The notes beneath the pieces are model-generated. The model saw only the letters and a list, made by a program, of their open reading frames with translations. It did not search any database and was not told the DNA's origin. From NCBI RefSeq assembly GCF_024170005.1, contig NZ_JALJXJ010000009.1:62001-126000 (forward strand): DNA of 64,000 nt. The letters run 5' to 3'. Shown in pieces: positions 34,607-43,340 of this stretch (within the stretch, counting starts at the first letter, position 1; each line of letters begins with the position of its first letter). Source of the stretch: Azospirillum lipoferum (lineage in GTDB: Bacteria; Pseudomonadota; Alphaproteobacteria; Azospirillales; Azospirillaceae). Made by a program: the position numbers and the translations under genes.

Positions 34607-35620
34607 ATGGAGAAACGCGACATCATCACCATCGGCGCGTCGGCCGGCGGACTGACCGCCCTCAGACGCCTGTTCGGCGCCATGCCCAAGGATTGCGCGC
34701 CGACGGTGTTCGTCGTCCTCCACATCACGCCCAATGCGCGCAGCGTCCTGCCGCTGCTGCTCGACCGGATCGGCTGGCTGCCGGCCTTCCATCCCCATGA
34801 TGGGGAGCCGATCCGCCCCGGACACATCCATGTCGCACCGCCGGACCACCATCTGCTGGTGCATCGCGACCGGGTGCTGATCCGCCGCGGCCCGCGGGAA
34901 AACCGCACCCGGCCGGCGGTGGACCCGCTTTTCCGTTCGGCCGGCGTCGCCTTCGGCAGCCGCGTCGTCGGTGTCGTGCTGTCGGGCACGCTGGACGACG
35001 GCACGTCGGGCCTGCGGGCGATCCGCCGCTGCGGCGGGATCGGCGTCGCCCAGGACCCGGACGATGCCGAATGGCCGGGAATGCCGCAAAGCGCCATCGA
35101 TCGCGGCGAGGCCGATCACGTCTTGCCGCTGGACCGGATGCCTGCCCTACTATCCCGGCTGGCCGCCGAACCGGCACCGCCCAGCCCGCCCGTGCCGTTC
35201 GACATTGCTACGGAGGCGCGGATCGCCGAGCAGGAGTTCACCACCGTGTCCGACGACACCCAGACGGTCGGCAAGTCGACGACCCTGTCCTGCCCGGAAT
35301 GCGGCGGCGGCCTGAGCGAAATCCACGACGGCCCGGTATTGCGCTTCCGCTGTCAGGTCGGCCATGCCTTCAGCCCCGACAGCATGGAGGCGGCACAGGC
35401 GGAGGCGATGGAGAACGCCCTGTGGGTCGCCCTGCGCACCCATGAGGACCGGGTGGAGCTGTTCCGGCGGCTGGGCGACCATGCCCGCGAGCGCGGCCAG
35501 ACCCACCTTGCCGCCACCTGGGACAAGGAGATGCGGGAAGCGCGCAGGAATGCCGAGCTGCTGCGCGCCGTGCTGTCCAAGCCGGAGATGCGGAATACCA
35601 GTTCACCGAAGACGCGGTGA
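34607..35620 (+). CDS. CheB-type protein-glutamate methylesterase without receiver domain
   Basis: A 337-residue protein. Residues about 5-190 are a CheB catalytic domain: the Ser nucleophile in IGASAGGL, His in VVLHIT, and the conserved late block VVLSGTLDDGTSGLRAI with the catalytic Asp. The N-terminal receiver domain of chemotaxis CheB is absent, so activity is not controlled by phosphorylation of this chain. A C-terminal extension carries a CPECGG ... FRCQVGHAF four-Cys-type motif, likely a zinc ribbon, followed by helices. The extension is typical of CheB proteins that lie next to CheR-PAS fusions. It is divergent from the cheR-like gene and should oppose its activity. Confidence 0.87.
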   Translation: MEKRDIITIGASAGGLTALRRLFGAMPKDCAPTVFVVLHITPNARSVLPLLLDRIGWLPAFHPHDGEPIRPGHIHVAPPDHHLLVHRDRVLIRRGPRENRTRPAVDPLFRSAGVAFGSRVVGVVLSGTLDDGTSGLRAIRRCGGIGVAQDPDDAEWPGMPQSAIDRGEADHVLPLDRMPALLSRLAAEPAPPSPPVPFDIATEARIAEQEFTTVSDDTQTVGKSTTLSCPECGGGLSEIHDGPVLRFRCQVGHAFSPDSMEAAQAEAMENALWVALRTHEDRVELFRRLGDHARERGQTHLAATWDKEMREARRNAELLRAVLSKPEMRNTSSPKTR

Positions 35621-35702
35621 GCCGGGAGGGGGAACCGGATGCCGTCCGGCGGGTTGGATTCCAGTGGAACAGCCCCACCACCTCCAGAAGCTTGGCCCCA
35701 AA

Positions 35703-38030
35703 ATGCCGGAAGACCACCCCCACGAGCATCGCCCCATGAGCATCGACGGACTGTCGGACGACAAGGACACCCCGCATTACGACGGTCCGGCCGGCGGCTG
35801 GGGGTCGGTTGGCTCCATGGCCCGCATCATGGGGGAGGAGCGGCCGACCCCCGCCGTGCTCGACACGCTGCGCCGGCAGAACAAGCCCGGCGGCTTCATG
35901 TGCGTGTCCTGCGCCTGGGCCAAGCCGGCCAAGCCCCACACCTTCGAGTTCTGCGAGAACGGCGCCAAGGCGACGATCTGGGAACTGACCAGCCGGCGCT
36001 GCACCCCCGACTTCTTCGCCGAGCACACGGTCACGGAGCTGAAGGGCTGGAAGGATTACGACCTGGAACAGCAGGGGCGGCTGACCCACCCCATGCGCTA
36101 TGACCGGGCCGGCGACCGCTATGTGCCCTGCGGCTGGGACGAGGCCTTCGCCGCCATCGGGGCGGAGCTGCGCGCCATCGACCCGGAGCAGGCGGTGTTC
36201 TATTCGTCGGGCCGCGCCAGCCTGGAAACCTCTTATCTCTACGCGCTGTTCGCGCGGCTCTATGGGCACAACAACCTGCCCGACAGCTCCAACATGTGCC
36301 ATGAGACCACCTCGGTCGGGCTGAAGAAGGTGATCGGCTCGCCGGTCGGCACCTGCGTGCTGAGCGATTTCGACAGCTGCAACGCCATCTTCTTCTTCGG
36401 TCAGAACACCGGGTCGAACAGCCCGCGCCTGCTGCACCCCTTGCAGGACGCGGTGAAGCGCGGGGCGAAGATCGTCACCTTCAACCCCGTGCGGGAAAAG
36501 GGGCTGGAGAGCTTCCGCAACCCGCAGAGCCCGCTGGAGATGCTGACCGGCAAGGAGACCCGGATCTCCACCCTCTATTTCCAGGTGAAGGCGGGCGGCG
36601 ACATCGCCGCCATCACCGGCCTGATCAAGCATGTGCTGGCCGCCGAGGAGGAGCGGAAGGCGGAGGGCAGGCACGTCCTCGACCAGGATTTCATCGCCCG
36701 GCACACAGTCGGCTTCGAAGAGATGAAGGCGCGGGTCGACGCCATCGGCTGGGAGGAGATCGAGGAGGAGTCCGGCCTGACCCGCGATGATCTCAAGCAG
36801 GCCGCCGACATCTACATCGAGGCGGAACGCTCCATCGCCATGTACGGCATGGGCCTGACCCAGCAGGTGCGCGGCTCGGAAACGCTGGCGGCGCTGGTCA
36901 ATCTGTGGCTGCTGAAGGGCAACATCGGCCGCGACGGCGCCGGCATCTCCCCCGTGCGCGGCCACTCCAACGTCCAGGGCCAGCGTACCGTCGGCATCTC
37001 CGAAAAGCCGGAGCTGGTGCCGCTCGACCGGCTGGCCGAGCAGTTCGGCTTCGAGCCGCCGCGCAAGGAGGGGCTGAACACCGTCAAGGCCTGCGAGAAG
37101 ATCCTGTCGGGCGAGGTGAAGGCCTTCATCGGTCTCGGCGGCAACTTCGTCCGTGCCATCCCCGAGCGCGAGCGGATGGAGGCGGCCTGGACCCGCCTGC
37201 GCCTGACCGTGCAGGTGGCGACCAAGCTGAACCGCAGTCACCTGATCAACGGCGAGGTCGCCTATCTGCTGCCCTGCCTGGGCCGGTCGGAGGAGGATAT
37301 GCAGGAGAGCGGCGCGCAGGCGGTGACGATGGAGGACAGCCTGAGCTGCATCCACGGCTCGCTGGGGAACAACACGCCGGCCAGCCCGCATCTGAAGTCG
37401 GAAATCGCCATCGTCGCCGGCATGGCCAAGGCGACCCTGCCGCCCAACCCGAAGGTGACATGGGACGCGTGGGTGGCCGATTACCGCCGCATCCGTACCC
37501 TGATCGAGGAGACCTATCCCGACCAGTTCCACCGCTTCAATGAGCGCGTCTTCACCCCCGGCGGCTTCTACCGCGGCAACCCGGCGCGCGAGCGGATCTG
37601 GAAGACCAAGTCCGGCAAGGCCCACTTCACCCCGCCGGGCCGGCTGCGCGCCGTCGGCTTCGAGGATGCGCCGGGCCGCTGGCGGCTGATAACCATGCGG
37701 TCGAACGACCAGTTCAACACGACGATCTACGGCTATTCCGACCGGATGCGCGGGATCGAGGGCACACGGGATGTACTGCTGATGAACCCGCTGGACATCG
37801 CCGCCGCCGGCTTGCGCGAGGGTCAGGTAGTCGCACTGGCGAGCGATGCCGGCGACGACGTCGACCGCCGGGTGGGCGGCCTGACGGTGACGCCCTTCCA
37901 CCTGCCGCGCGGCTGCGTCGGGGCGTATTACCCGGAGATGAACCCGCTGATCCCGCTGTGGTATTATGACGAGGCGTCGAAGACGCCCGCCGCGAAGGGG
38001 GTGCCGGTGCGGATTGTGGCGGAGGGCTGA
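35703..38030 (+). CDS. FdhF/YdeP-family molybdopterin oxidoreductase
   Basis: A 775-residue member of the formate dehydrogenase-like molybdopterin family. The N-terminus has GPAGGWGSVGSMA and CVSCAWAKP, whose cysteines resemble a degenerate iron-sulfur ligand set. The MGD-binding fold follows (SSGRASLETSY, MCHETTSVGL, FFFGQNTGSN, VTFNPVREKG) and a C-terminal MopB domain (MRSNDQFNTTIYGYSDR, MNPLDIAAAGL, YYPEMNPLIP). YdeP-type members differ from true formate dehydrogenases and their substrate is unsettled. There is no Tat signal, so it is cytoplasmic. The start is uncertain: ATG 35703 or ATG 35736, neither with a strong ribosome binding site. The gene lies 82 bases after cheB but is probably unrelated to it. 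Confidence 0.85.
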   Translation: MPEDHPHEHRPMSIDGLSDDKDTPHYDGPAGGWGSVGSMARIMGEERPTPAVLDTLRRQNKPGGFMCVSCAWAKPAKPHTFEFCENGAKATIWELTSRRCTPDFFAEHTVTELKGWKDYDLEQQGRLTHPMRYDRAGDRYVPCGWDEAFAAIGAELRAIDPEQAVFYSSGRASLETSYLYALFARLYGHNNLPDSSNMCHETTSVGLKKVIGSPVGTCVLSDFDSCNAIFFFGQNTGSNSPRLLHPLQDAVKRGAKIVTFNPVREKGLESFRNPQSPLEMLTGKETRISTLYFQVKAGGDIAAITGLIKHVLAAEEERKAEGRHVLDQDFIARHTVGFEEMKARVDAIGWEEIEEESGLTRDDLKQAADIYIEAERSIAMYGMGLTQQVRGSETLAALVNLWLLKGNIGRDGAGISPVRGHSNVQGQRTVGISEKPELVPLDRLAEQFGFEPPRKEGLNTVKACEKILSGEVKAFIGLGGNFVRAIPERERMEAAWTRLRLTVQVATKLNRSHLINGEVAYLLPCLGRSEEDMQESGAQAVTMEDSLSCIHGSLGNNTPASPHLKSEIAIVAGMAKATLPPNPKVTWDAWVADYRRIRTLIEETYPDQFHRFNERVFTPGGFYRGNPARERIWKTKSGKAHFTPPGRLRAVGFEDAPGRWRLITMRSNDQFNTTIYGYSDRMRGIEGTRDVLLMNPLDIAAAGLREGQVVALASDAGDDVDRRVGGLTVTPFHLPRGCVGAYYPEMNPLIPLWYYDEASKTPAAKGVPVRIVAEG

Positions 38031-38037
38031 GAACACG

Positions 38038-38061
38038 CCCTCTCCCGGGACGGGAGAGGGG
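38038..38061. terminator. GC-rich hairpin between convergent genes
   Basis: CCCTCTCCCG and CGGGAGAGGG form a 10-bp stem with a three-base loop. It lies between the convergent oxidoreductase and polA stops. It resembles half of the dispersed palindromic element and may end transcription from both sides, although no T run follows. Confidence 0.5.
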
Positions 38062-38074
38062 ATTCTCGCCCCCC

Positions 38075-40999
38075 TCAGTGCGCCTCTTCCCAATTGTCGC
38101 CGATCCCGGCTTCCGCCACCAGCGGAACGCCGAGATGCGCCCCCCCCTCCATCACCTCGCGCACGATCCGCGCGGCGTCCTCCGCCTCCGCTTCCGGCAC
38201 CTCGAACAGCAGTTCGTCGTGCACCTGCAGCAGCATCCGCGCGCTGCTGCCGGCGGCGGCCAGCGCGCCCGGCATGCGGTTCATCGCGCGCTTCATGATG
38301 TCGGCGGCCGTGCCCTGGATCGGGGCGTTGATCGCCTGACGCTCGGCGAAGGCGCGGCGGGCGGCGTTCTTTTCCTGGATGCCGGGCATGTAGCAGCGGC
38401 GGCCGAACAGCGTCACCACATAGCCGTGCTGGCGGGCGAAAGCCTTGGTCGCCTCCATCCACACCTTCAGTTCGTGGAAGCGCTCCAGATAGGTCTTGAT
38501 GAAGGCGTTGGCCTCCCCCGGCGCGATGCCGAGCTGGCGACCCAGCCCGAAGCCGGAGATGCCGTAGATGATGCCGAAATTGATCGCCTTGGCCTTGCGG
38601 CGGATGTCCGGCGTCATCTGCTCCAGCGGGATGCCGAAGACCTGGGCGGCGGTGGCGGCGTGAATGTCCAGCCCGTCGCGGAAGGCATCCTTCAGCGCCT
38701 GGATGTTCGCCATCTCCGCCACCAGACGCAGCTCGATCTGCGAATAGTCGACGCTCAGCAGCTTGTGGCCGGGCGACGCCACGAAGGCGCGGCGGATCTT
38801 CTTGCCCTCCTCCGTCCGCACCGGAATGTTCTGCAGGTTGGGGTCGGTGGAGGACAGGCGGCCGGTGTTGGTCGCCGCCAGCGCGAAGGCGGTGTGGACG
38901 CGGCCGGTGACCGGGGAGATCTTCTCCTGAAGCGCGTCGGTGTAGGTGCTCTTCAGCTTGGCGAGCTGGCGCCAGTCCAGCACGCGCTGGGCGATGCTAT
39001 GGCCCTGCTCGGCCAGCTCCTCCAGCACGCTGCTGTCGGTGGAATAGGCGCCGGTCTTGCCCTTCTTGCCGGTGCCGAGCTTCAGCGTGTCGAACAGGAT
39101 CTCGCCCAACTGCTTGGGCGAGCCGATGTTGAAGCTCTGCCCGGCCAGGGCATGGACGTCCTTTTCGATCTCGACGAGGCGTTCGGACAGGCTGCGCGAC
39201 AGGTCGGACAGCGCCGTCTTGTCGATGCGCACGCCCGCCCGCTCCATGTCGGCCACCACCGGGACCAGCGGGCGGTCCAATGTCTCATAGACGGTGACCA
39301 TGCGGTCGTCGACCAGCCGGGGCTTCAGCAGCGTCCACAGGCGCAGCGTGATATCGGCGTCCTCGGCGGCATAGGCCAGCGCCTTGTCCAGCGGCACGCG
39401 GTCGAAGGTGATCTGGTTCTTGCCGGTGCCGCAGACCTCCTTGAAGGGGATCGGCGTGTAGGCGAGGTGCAGTTCCGCCAGCTCGTCCATGCCGTGGCCG
39501 TGCGACCCGCCTTCCAGCACGTAGGAGATCAGCATGCTGTCGTCCACCGGTGACACCGCGATGCCGTTGCGGGCGAACAGCTGGTGGTCGAACTTGAAGT
39601 TGTGGCCGACCTTCAGGACCGACCGGTCCTCCAGCACGTCCTTCAGGATCGCCATCGCTTCGTCGGTCGGGATCTGCACCGGCGGGGTCGGAGCGTCGAA
39701 ATCGAGCTGGCCGGCGGCAGCGGCTCCCTCCGCCTTGTGGGCCAGCGGGATGTAGCAGGCAATGCCCGGTTCGGTCGACAGCGAGACGCCGACCAGCGTA
39801 GCGGTGGCCGGGGTCAGGCTGTCGGTCTCGGTATCGACCGCCAGCACCCCGGTCTCGCGCGCCCGCTCGACCCAGCGGCGCAGGGTGTCGGCATCCTGCA
39901 CCAATTCGTAGCGCACCTCCGGCACATGCAGCACGGTCTTGCGGGCCGGACGATCTTCCGCGGCCGGGCTTTCGGCCGGCGCGGGAGACTTCGCGGCGGG
40001 CGTGGGTAGCGAACCGGGGGACGGGATCGAGCCGCCGCCGGCCCCATCGGCGATGCGGCCGTCCTTCTGCATCTCCATCTCGACGCGGGAGACGATGCTG
40101 CGGAAACCCTGGGCGCGCAGGAAGTCGATCAGCCGCTGGTGGTCCGGTTCGCGCACGCGCAGCTCGTCCAGCGGCTTGGGCGGCGGCACATTCTCATCCA
40201 GCAGGACCAGACGGCGGGAGATGCGGGCCTGCTCGGCGAACTCGATCAGCTTCTGGCGGCGGGCCGGCTGCTTGATCTTGTCGGCATTGGCCAGCAGGGC
40301 TTCCAGGTCGCCATATTCGGTGATCAGCTGGGCGGCGGTCTTCACGCCGATGCCGGGCACGCCGGGGACGTTGTCGACGCTGTCGCCGGCCAGCGCCTGG
40401 ACGTCCACCACCTTCTCCGGCGGGACGCCGAACTTCTCGAACACCTCGTCGGGGCCGATCGCCTTGTTCTTCATCGGGTCGAACATGCCCACACCGGGAC
40501 GGACCAGCTGCATCAGGTCCTTATCCGACGACACGATGGTGACCGGCCGCCCGGCCTCCTGCGCCAGACGGGCGTAGGTGGCGATCAGGTCGTCGGCCTC
40601 GAAGCCCTCCAGCTCCAGGCAGGGCAGGCAGAAGGCCTCCGTCGCCTCGCGGATCAGGGCGAACTGGGGCTTCAGCTCCTCCGGCGGTTCCGGGCGGTGG
40701 GCTTTGTAGTCGGGATAGAACTCGTTGCGGAAATTCAGCCGCTTGCTGTCGAAGACCACCGCCACGGCTTCCGCCTTGGCGTCGGCCAGCAGCTTCAGCA
40801 GCATGTTGGAGAAGCCCAGCACCGCGTTCACCGGCGTGCCGTCCGGCCGCGTCAGCATCGGCAGCGCATGGAAGGCGCGGAAGATGAAGCCGGAACCGTC
40901 GACCAGATACAGGCCGCTGCCGTCGCCGCCGGGGGTGGCGCTGCCGGTTGCGGTGGTGTTCTCGGAGGCGGCGGTGGCGCCAGCGGTATCGGCGGTCAT
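38075..40999 (-). CDS. polA: DNA polymerase I
   Basis: A 974-residue replication and repair polymerase. It starts at ATG 40999 with a 30-residue Ala/Thr-rich extension. The 5'-3' exonuclease (about 30-320) contains YLVDGSGFIFRAFHALP and VQALAGDSVDNVPGVPG. The 3'-5' proofreading domain is intact, with VDTETDSL supplying the first two acidic ligands. The polymerase domain has motif A (DYSQIELR), the O-helix (KAINFGIIYGISGFG) and motif C (QVHDELLFEV). It fills gaps in excision repair and removes Okazaki primers. The length is slightly above Escherichia coli PolA because of an Ala/Pro linker between exonuclease domains (around residues 320-350). Housekeeping gene, good anchor for non-mobile DNA. 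Confidence 0.97.
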   Translation of the reverse strand: MTADTAGATAASENTTATGSATPGGDGSGLYLVDGSGFIFRAFHALPMLTRPDGTPVNAVLGFSNMLLKLLADAKAEAVAVVFDSKRLNFRNEFYPDYKAHRPEPPEELKPQFALIREATEAFCLPCLELEGFEADDLIATYARLAQEAGRPVTIVSSDKDLMQLVRPGVGMFDPMKNKAIGPDEVFEKFGVPPEKVVDVQALAGDSVDNVPGVPGIGVKTAAQLITEYGDLEALLANADKIKQPARRQKLIEFAEQARISRRLVLLDENVPPPKPLDELRVREPDHQRLIDFLRAQGFRSIVSRVEMEMQKDGRIADGAGGGSIPSPGSLPTPAAKSPAPAESPAAEDRPARKTVLHVPEVRYELVQDADTLRRWVERARETGVLAVDTETDSLTPATATLVGVSLSTEPGIACYIPLAHKAEGAAAAGQLDFDAPTPPVQIPTDEAMAILKDVLEDRSVLKVGHNFKFDHQLFARNGIAVSPVDDSMLISYVLEGGSHGHGMDELAELHLAYTPIPFKEVCGTGKNQITFDRVPLDKALAYAAEDADITLRLWTLLKPRLVDDRMVTVYETLDRPLVPVVADMERAGVRIDKTALSDLSRSLSERLVEIEKDVHALAGQSFNIGSPKQLGEILFDTLKLGTGKKGKTGAYSTDSSVLEELAEQGHSIAQRVLDWRQLAKLKSTYTDALQEKISPVTGRVHTAFALAATNTGRLSSTDPNLQNIPVRTEEGKKIRRAFVASPGHKLLSVDYSQIELRLVAEMANIQALKDAFRDGLDIHAATAAQVFGIPLEQMTPDIRRKAKAINFGIIYGISGFGLGRQLGIAPGEANAFIKTYLERFHELKVWMEATKAFARQHGYVVTLFGRRCYMPGIQEKNAARRAFAERQAINAPIQGTAADIMKRAMNRMPGALAAAGSSARMLLQVHDELLFEVPEAEAEDAARIVREVMEGGAHLGVPLVAEAGIGDNWEEAH

Positions 41000-41103
41000 G
41001 ATGGTCTCTCGTCCCTTCCTTGCGGGCGCTACCATCGCCGAAGGAGGGCCGGGAGTCGAGTGCCGAGACCGGGGTAGCGCCCCCCGCCAATGGCCCCTTG
41101 CCG

Positions 41104-41874
41104 TCAGCCGGCGCTGTCCTCCACCGCGCTGGTCACCACCGGGCCGACGAAGGCATAGCCGACGCCGTGCACCGCCTGGACCGGCAGGGCGCAGCCGCTG
41201 CGCTCCTCCACCTTGATGCGCAGGCGGCGGACCAGCGAATCGATGGAGCGGCTGTAGGGGTCCCAGTCGCGGCCGGTCAGGGCGATGGAGATGTCCTGGC
41301 GGCTGACCGCCTCGCCAGGTGCGGTGACGAGCAGCGAGAGGAACTTGTACTCCGTCGCGGTCAGCGGCACAGCCGACCCGGTCGGCGGCTGGATGCGCCA
41401 TTCGATGTCGTCGAACATCCAGGCCTTGCGCGAGTCCACACGCGCGTCCGCGGGGGCGGCGGCGCAGGGCGATGCGGGGGCGGGTTCCGCGGCCGGGGAC
41501 GGGGCGGCGGCCTTCTGCATCCGCCGCATCAGCGCCTTGACCTGCGCCTCCACCTCGCGGAAGTCGACCGGCTTCACCAGATAGACGTCGGCGCCCAGTT
41601 CCAGCCCGATGACCCGGTCGATCAGGCCGGACCGTGCCGTCAGCATGATGATGGCGGCCGACGAGCTGGCGCGGACTCGGCGGGCGACCGAAAAGCCGTC
41701 CTCATCCGGCAGGTTGATGTCGAGCACGATCACATCGGCCGGCCCTGCCTCCAGCAGCCGGTCCAGCTCCGCGCCACGCGACGCTCCCAACACCTCGAAC
41801 CCGCAGCGGTCGAGATATTCGACGAGATCGTCACGAAGGTCGGCTTCGTCTTCGACCACAATGATCCGGGCCAC
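41104..41874 (-). CDS. OmpR/PhoB-type response regulator
   Basis: A 256-residue regulator starting at GTG 41874. The receiver domain (about 1-120) begins IIVVEDEADLRDDL, with the phospho-accepting Asp in VIVLDINLPDEDG and conserved Lys in LVKPVDF. An Ala/Pro linker (about 125-145) joins a winged helix (about 160-245): LTATEYKFLSLLV, then RSIDSLVRRLRIKVEE and GVGYAF. It would bind DNA as a dimer once phosphorylated. No kinase gene is adjacent. A gap of 119 bases separates it from the solute-binding protein gene on the same strand. Confidence 0.9.
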   Translation of the reverse strand: MARIIVVEDEADLRDDLVEYLDRCGFEVLGASRGAELDRLLEAGPADVIVLDINLPDEDGFSVARRVRASSSAAIIMLTARSGLIDRVIGLELGADVYLVKPVDFREVEAQVKALMRRMQKAAAPSPAAEPAPASPCAAAPADARVDSRKAWMFDDIEWRIQPPTGSAVPLTATEYKFLSLLVTAPGEAVSRQDISIALTGRDWDPYSRSIDSLVRRLRIKVEERSGCALPVQAVHGVGYAFVGPVVTSAVEDSAG

Positions 41875-41993
41875 GACGCCTCACGCCCCCATGCACATTC
41901 GTATGACGTTATATTAAACACCGGAACGGGTTACGCAAACCATATCGGACGAGCGGGATAAACCCCGGCCCACGCAATTCCGGTTCCGATGCC

Positions 41994-42869
41994 TCACCTT
42001 TGGGGCAGATAGCGGTCGCCGACCGTTGCGGCATAGCGGGCGACCCACTCGCGGTCGATGGCGTCGATGCGGCCCCTCGCCGTCATCTCTGCAAGGCAGC
42101 GGTCGAAGTCGGCGCGCAGCGACTCGTCGCGGAACACCATGCTGTAGGCGGTGGGCGGGAAGATGGCGGTGAACTGCACCGGCTGGGCCGGGTCGAAGGG
42201 CAGGCCGCCGGCCGATTTCGCCTTTTCCTGAAGCTGACGGTTGTATTCGGCGAAGATCAGGCCGTCGGCCAGCACCGCATCCACCCGGCCGGCGAACAGC
42301 AGGTTGGAATGAACCATCTGGTCGGCGCGCTCGCGGAAATCGCCGAAGCTGGGTATGGCGGCGCGCAGGCCCGGCAGCACGTCCGGCGCGCCGGAGAAGG
42401 TGATGACGCGCTTGCCCGCCAGATCGGCCAGAGACTGGACGTTCAGGCCGCTGCTTTTCAGCACCGACGCCCCGTTCTGATAGAGGATGTAGGGGGCGGA
42501 GCGGGCCCCCGGCATCTCCACGCCCGCCGGAACGGTGGAAACGGCATCCACCTGCGCGGTGCTCTGGCCGCTCCCTTGGCCACTGCTCCGGACGCTGTCG
42601 CGGTAGTCGTTCCAGTGGCGGCCGAAGGGCACCACCTTGAAACGCGCCTCGTGCCCGCAGGCGGCCAGCGTCTCCCTGATGATGGTGGCCTCGCGCCCGG
42701 TGCCGTCGGCGCTGACCATCGGCGGCAGTTCCGGCGCCAGCACGGTCACCGGGCGCGCCGCAACAGGCAGCGCCATCCCGGTCAGAGCGGCGAGGGCAAC
42801 CCCGCTGACGGCGGCAAGGCGGGTCGAAACGATCCGCGGGGCACCGAATGCACGAACACCGAACGCCAT
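41994..42869 (-). CDS. Periplasmic solute-binding protein (family 3-like)
   Basis: A 291-residue protein with a clear signal peptide (RLAAVSGVALAALTGMALPVAA, cut after ARP-like end near residue 37). The mature part has the bilobed binding-protein pattern: PPMVSADGTGREATIIRETL, then LADLAGKRVITFSG, DAVLADGLIFAEYN and a last segment IDREWVARYAATVGDRYLP. Family 3 proteins bind polar amino acids or act as stand-alone sensors. There is no ABC permease or ATPase gene nearby, so it may feed a transporter elsewhere. The ATG at 42869 is preceded by GGGGGAG; an upstream in-frame start lacks this and would bury the signal peptide. Confidence 0.82.
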   Translation of the reverse strand: MAFGVRAFGAPRIVSTRLAAVSGVALAALTGMALPVAARPVTVLAPELPPMVSADGTGREATIIRETLAACGHEARFKVVPFGRHWNDYRDSVRSSGQGSGQSTAQVDAVSTVPAGVEMPGARSAPYILYQNGASVLKSSGLNVQSLADLAGKRVITFSGAPDVLPGLRAAIPSFGDFRERADQMVHSNLLFAGRVDAVLADGLIFAEYNRQLQEKAKSAGGLPFDPAQPVQFTAIFPPTAYSMVFRDESLRADFDRCLAEMTARGRIDAIDREWVARYAATVGDRYLPQR

Positions 42870-43340
42870 CCCTCGCACTCCCCCATGAATGCCGCTGCAA
42901 CCACCGGGTTTCCTCGAACGCGGCAGTATCGGAAAATAGCATGGGCAGTGACGCGGGCGTCCACGGGAAAAGCCCGTGTCCGGTAAAGGCTTCAGCCGTT
43001 TGGCAGCGCCGATGTTACACTTCGTCGCAATTGGACGACATTGGTCGCCGACGGTTGCCGGTTGTTCCCATTTTCCTGGGCGTTCCGACAATGAACGAAA
43101 TCATTGCCCAATGTTATTTCACGACTGACCAAACCGACTGTGCTATCTGTAGGCTCATCCGCCACATGCGTCATGCCCGCCGGCCGGTTCGATGACTGTC
43201 GGCATATTGCACGCAAGGGTGGATTTACTGAAGAACATGGGACTACCGCGGTCCCGGACGACCGGACCGGGGCTGTATTGAAACCCGCCATGAATACGGT
43301 GAACACCGAACGCCCGAACGGCAGGGTCAGGAGGATGTGG
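42870..43340. other. Intergenic region upstream of the sia operon
   Basis: A 471-base divergent control region. The stretch 43080-43160 is more AT-rich than its surroundings and is the likeliest place for promoters. I see no clear promoter box or riboswitch. The reading frame that extends upstream of siaA through here lacks a ribosome binding site. Confidence 0.5.
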
